7,613 nt of DNA from the NCBI GenBank assembly GCA_050256555.1, contig JBBWWC010000275.1:1-7613 (forward strand). Reading direction: 5' to 3'. Shown here in pieces: positions 4,980 through 7,613 of this stretch. Position 1 is the stretch's first letter, and every line of letters begins with the position of its first letter. Made by a program: the position numbers and the translations under genes. Origin of the DNA: UBA1146 sp050256555. GTDB taxonomy: Bacteria > Planctomycetota > UBA8108 > UBA1146. A model generated the notes under the pieces. The model saw nothing but the letters and a program-made list of their open reading frames with translations, ran no database searches and had not been told where the DNA came from.

Positions 4980-5888
4980 ATGAAAATACTATCACTCTTT
5001 CTTGTAGCGCTGGCGGTTTGTTCTGGGGCCCTGACTTTTCTGATCGCAGAGCCTTCCCCAGCACGGGCAGACGACCCCCATCCCGAGACACTTCGTGTTT
5101 TGACCTACAACACCTGGTTCACCTTCAATGAACAAAAGGCCAAAGCCAGAGGCATCCAGCTCATCAAAAATGAAACGCCCGACATCACGGTGCTGCAGGA
5201 GCTGGTAGACATTCAGCCGGACCTACTGCAGTCGCTGTCGGAGAGCTGGGGACATCCACACAGCTCGTTACAGAAGACCAAAGGATACTCTGTCGGAGTC
5301 ACCTCACGCTGGCCGATCCAGGTTATCGAGAAGGTCGTCACCGATCAGGGGCATGGCTATCTTCATGTCGTCATCAAAGAGATTCACGTCTTTGCCATCC
5401 ATCTTCATCCTTTTGGACATGGCAAGCGACAACGTGAGGCCGATGTCCTGATCAAAAAGATCATCCCGTTACTGAAGGAAAGAAAAAAGGTCATCGTGGC
5501 TGGTGATTTCAACGCCCACAGCGAAGACGATGCCAAACTGCTCTACGCCCAACCTCAATTGCTCAAAAATTATAAAGACAGCGACGCCAAACATGGCCTC
5601 AATAATCTTCGAGATGGCAAATTCGATTTCCAGGTAATGAACACTTTTTTCAAAGCAGGCCTCATCGACTCCAGCAGAAAGCTGCTGGCCAAAACGACTG
5701 CTGCCAGAACCACCTACGGCGATCCAGCAAAAACCGGTCAGCGAATCGACTTCATCCTGACCGACCCGGCTCTGTTCAAGACGGTTCAATCGTCCAAAGT
5801 CATCATCCCCGAAGCGTTCAATGGACCGGCCATCTCTGATCACTATCCGGTGGTGTCCGATTTCGGGAGTCCGGTAGCCAAAGAATAG
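4980..5888 (+). CDS. Exported endonuclease/exonuclease/phosphatase-family hydrolase
   Basis: This 302-residue protein has the metal-dependent fold shared by DNase I, exonuclease III, sphingomyelinases and inositol-phosphate phosphatases. All the usual active-site blocks are visible, numbered from the ATG at 4980: YNTW with Asn44, QEL with Glu74 (metal ligand), AIHLHP with His141, AGDFNAH with Asp176 and Asn178, RIDFIL with Asp257, and SDHYPV with Asp287-His288 (the catalytic pair). The first 30 or so residues form a signal peptide: KILSLFLVALAVCSGALTFL, then a possible cleavage site after SPARA. It therefore probably acts outside the cytoplasmic membrane on a phosphodiester or phosphomonoester that the sequence does not reveal. 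A GTG directly precedes the ATG; I prefer the ATG, with GGAG 5 nt upstream. The stop codon lies in a 14-bp tandem repeat. Confidence 0.9.
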   Translation: MKILSLFLVALAVCSGALTFLIAEPSPARADDPHPETLRVLTYNTWFTFNEQKAKARGIQLIKNETPDITVLQELVDIQPDLLQSLSESWGHPHSSLQKTKGYSVGVTSRWPIQVIEKVVTDQGHGYLHVVIKEIHVFAIHLHPFGHGKRQREADVLIKKIIPLLKERKKVIVAGDFNAHSEDDAKLLYAQPQLLKNYKDSDAKHGLNNLRDGKFDFQVMNTFFKAGLIDSSRKLLAKTTAARTTYGDPAKTGQRIDFILTDPALFKTVQSSKVIIPEAFNGPAISDHYPVVSDFGSPVAKE

Positions 5889-5910
5889 AGCACCGGGAAT
5901 AGAGCACCGG
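5883..5910 (+). repeat. 14-bp perfect tandem duplication over the hydrolase stop codon
   Basis: GAATAGAGCACCGG occurs twice in a row (5883-5896 and 5897-5910). The first copy contains the last glutamate codon and the TAG stop of the hydrolase gene; the second is wholly non-coding. It looks like a recent slippage or duplication event. Confidence 0.95.
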
Positions 5911-5925
5911 AATTCTCTATTTTTT
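5898..5925 (+). terminator. Possible weak intrinsic terminator between hydrolase and yaaA
   Basis: AATAGAG (5898-5904) pairs with CTCTATT (5915-5921) across a 10-nt loop, followed by TTTT. The stem is short and AT-rich, so it would be weak. It uses the second copy of the tandem duplication and overlaps the stop and final lysine codons of yaaA on the other strand. Confidence 0.35.
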
Positions 5926-6723
5926 CTTGGCCGATGCTGGAGCGGGTTTAGGGCGAGTGAAGACCAGCGTCGTCTCACTGCTCTCCAGTTCATGGAATCG
6001 ATAACCCTCGACATCAAAACCTGACAGATCAGAAACCTTCTTTGGCCGCTGATCAGACATCCAGCGCGCCATCAAGCCACGTGCTTTCTTGCCATAAAAC
6101 GAGATAAACTTCGATTTCCCGCGATCCACCTGCAGGAATTTCACATCGATCACCGGCACGCCCAGAGAATCGAGCCGAGCTGCTTTCGAATACTCATCAC
6201 TGGCCAGATTGACCAGTGCTATCGCCCCCACCTCTGACATGTCCTTGCGAAGGAGTCGGGAGATATGGTCATCCCAGAACTGATAAAGATTTGTTCCTTC
6301 AGCAGTTTTCAGTTTTGTTCCCATCTCCAGTCGATAAGGCTGTATCGAATCGAGCGGACGTAACAGGCCATAAAGGCCGCTAAGGATGCGAACTCTGTCC
6401 TGAGCCCATTTCAAGGAAGCCGACGACATCGTCCACGCATCTAAACCCTGATACACATCGCCGTGAAAACAACTAACGGCAGACGCTCGAGAATTGGCAC
6501 GCTTCCCAAAGAGCGACCAACGGTCTGCGTTCAATGTCGCCAGCTTGGAAGACAGCGACATCAAAGATTCGAGCTTTTTGGCGGAATACCCTTCCAGCTC
6601 TGTCGCTAATTTTTTGGTTCGCATGCCGAAACGCGGTTGCGTGGGCCTGGGAGCGTGATCGGGCAACAACGCTTCCATGTCGAGCGATTTTGCCGGCGAG
6701 AGTATTGTAAAAAGACCTGCCAT
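5917..6723 (-). CDS. yaaA: Peroxide stress protein YaaA (DUF328/UPF0246)
   Basis: The match to the YaaA family is strong along the whole 268 residues. In E. coli, YaaA limits free intracellular iron and oxidative DNA damage during hydrogen peroxide stress; its fold has been linked to DNA binding, and no enzymatic reaction is firmly assigned. Signatures here are ILSPAKSLD (7-15), FHGDVYQGLDAW (86-97), LSGLYGLLRPLDSIQPYRLE (114-133), LYQFW (146-150), NLASDEYSK (172-180), FISFYGKKARGLMARW (206-221) and LSGFDVEGYRF (233-243). The end is rich in Lys, Pro and Ala (KPAPASAKKK), a short tail beyond the usual family end. GGAG lies only 2 nt before the ATG, an unusually tight spacing. The gene starts 39 nt after the kinase-like gene on the same strand, so co-transcription is likely. 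Confidence 0.96.
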   Translation of the reverse strand: MAGLFTILSPAKSLDMEALLPDHAPRPTQPRFGMRTKKLATELEGYSAKKLESLMSLSSKLATLNADRWSLFGKRANSRASAVSCFHGDVYQGLDAWTMSSASLKWAQDRVRILSGLYGLLRPLDSIQPYRLEMGTKLKTAEGTNLYQFWDDHISRLLRKDMSEVGAIALVNLASDEYSKAARLDSLGVPVIDVKFLQVDRGKSKFISFYGKKARGLMARWMSDQRPKKVSDLSGFDVEGYRFHELESSETTLVFTRPKPAPASAKKK

Positions 6724-6762
6724 GACTCCAACTTAACGGATCCAGCTCGGGATGAAAGAGAG

Positions 6763-7613
6763 TCAGGCTCCCTCAGATCCGAGAATCTCATCGCAGCGCA
6801 CCAGAATCTTCCCGACACGCTTTGGCCATGACGATTTCAGGCGTCGAAATTGCTTACCGGCCAGCTCCAGTAACATGTGGACCTCTTCGCAGGCCAACCG
6901 GGCCCGATTCACCTCTCCGCAGTGTTGCTGATACCGATCGAGAAATGCTCGCTGCAATACAGCTGCGTCGGGAATCAACTTGCGAATTTCAAGCATCGTC
7001 AACTGCCCCAGGAAGCTGCCCAGATCCAGACTGGTATCTCCATATCCGGCCCACTCGACGTCAACGATCCAATCGCAATCATCATCGATGAGAATTTGCT
7101 CCTGATGAAAATCACCATGAACCGTACCAAAGGATCCGAGTGGTGTTTTGGCAGCGAGTTTCTTCAGCCGCTGCTGGATTTCTTGTGCCTGCCTGGCGTA
7201 ATCCTCGGTGCTATATCCGAGCAGATCGACGCTACCATCGCTGGAACGCAGTCGGGCCTGGGTCTCTGGATCATCGGGTTCAAAAGCGCCGCAGCGATGT
7301 AAAATCGCCAAGCAATCCGCCGCTTTCTCCACGGCGCCGATCGGATCTTCACCCTGAACGTCATCGGCGAGACTACGGCCAGCGATGCACTCCATACCGA
7401 CCAACTCGTGTGCAGAGTCAGCAAAGAGCAGCCGTGGTGATCGAAGTCGGTCACTGCGACTCAAAGCCTCAGAAAGTCGGCTCGCACGAGCGTCGATCAA
7501 ACGTGCCAATCCACGACGTTCAAAACGCAGAATCACGGCCAACGACAGCGGGCCGGGTAACTCAGGAACCTTCCAGCTGGTGTCACACCGACAAACCAGC
7601 CGACGTTCCGGTT
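6763..7613 (-). CDS. Aminoglycoside-phosphotransferase-like kinase, start beyond window edge
   Basis: This is the C-terminal 283 or so residues of a cytoplasmic protein with the APH/choline-kinase-like fold (PF01636 type), which moves phosphate from ATP to a small molecule or sugar. The catalytic loop reads VHGDFHQEQIL (7090-7122), with the catalytic Asp at 7111-7113. The metal-binding segment WIVDVEWAGYGDTSLDLGSF follows about ten residues later. Upstream, ELVGMECIAGRSL fits the hinge between the lobes. The Asn normally found five residues after the catalytic Asp is Gln here. The frame stays open to the right edge with no stop and no ATG, through a plausible kinase N-lobe stretch (WKVPELPGPLSLAVILRF). 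The TTG at 7542 is therefore probably an internal Leu. The substrate is unknown; family membership says nothing about antibiotic resistance. yaaA follows after 39 nt. Confidence 0.8.
   Translation of the reverse strand, partial: PERRLVCRCDTSWKVPELPGPLSLAVILRFERRGLARLIDARASRLSEALSRSDRLRSPRLLFADSAHELVGMECIAGRSLADDVQGEDPIGAVEKAADCLAILHRCGAFEPDDPETQARLRSSDGSVDLLGYSTEDYARQAQEIQQRLKKLAAKTPLGSFGTVHGDFHQEQILIDDDCDWIVDVEWAGYGDTSLDLGSFLGQLTMLEIRKLIPDAAVLQRAFLDRYQQHCGEVNRARLACEEVHMLLELAGKQFRRLKSSWPKRVGKILVRCDEILGSEGA

Noticed and set aside
5469..6017. 182-residue - strand frame opposite the hydrolase
   Set aside because: Antisense shadow of the hydrolase active-site region that also overlaps the end of yaaA; no family resemblance.

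Overview
The window is a gene-dense bacterial chromosomal segment of housekeeping character. Every complete gene falls in a known family. No insertion sequence, integrase, phage gene or CRISPR array was seen. The host is a bacterium. I lean weakly towards Planctomycetota or a related group, because of the mixture of genes, modest Shine-Dalgarno sites, TTG starts and an A-N-N-N-F-A-type tmRNA tag. This is an inference and no single feature proves it.

Layout, left to right. (1) 1-1392, + strand: the 3' part of a metal-type ABC transporter ATPase, overlapping by 7 nt its ABC-3 family membrane permease. The usual substrate-binding protein is not in view. (2) 1442-3817: a translation-quality block. 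truB (tRNA pseudouridine-55 synthase), ssrA (tmRNA) and smpB (the tmRNA partner) all lie on the - strand. A small free-standing histidine phosphotransfer (HPt) protein gene sits on the + strand between ssrA and smpB. (3) 3943-4170, + strand: tRNA-Leu(CAG) and tRNA-Val(CAC), followed by a strong, two-way terminator hairpin. (4) 4192-4557, - strand: a small NTF2/SnoaL-like (lumazine-binding-like) protein, then about 280 nt of non-coding DNA. (5) 4835-5888, + strand: tRNA-Val(TAC) and an exported endonuclease/exonuclease/phosphatase-fold hydrolase. (6) 5917-7613, - strand: yaaA (peroxide-stress protein), preceded by an aminoglycoside-phosphotransferase-like kinase whose start lies beyond the right edge.

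Functional links. SmpB and tmRNA form one machine: together they rescue stalled ribosomes and add the degradation tag, read here as ANNNFAMAA. TruB and the three tRNAs belong to the same translation theme. The ATPase and permease would form one importer, probably for zinc, manganese or iron. The kinase-like gene and yaaA probably share a transcript. The least explained feature is the 224-nt gap between ssrA and the HPt gene. It holds an 11-bp perfect inverted repeat whose RNA form could extend over the HPt start codon, plus a third copy of the core of that repeat near the 5' end of ssrA. I found no clear evidence of a wholly new multi-gene system.
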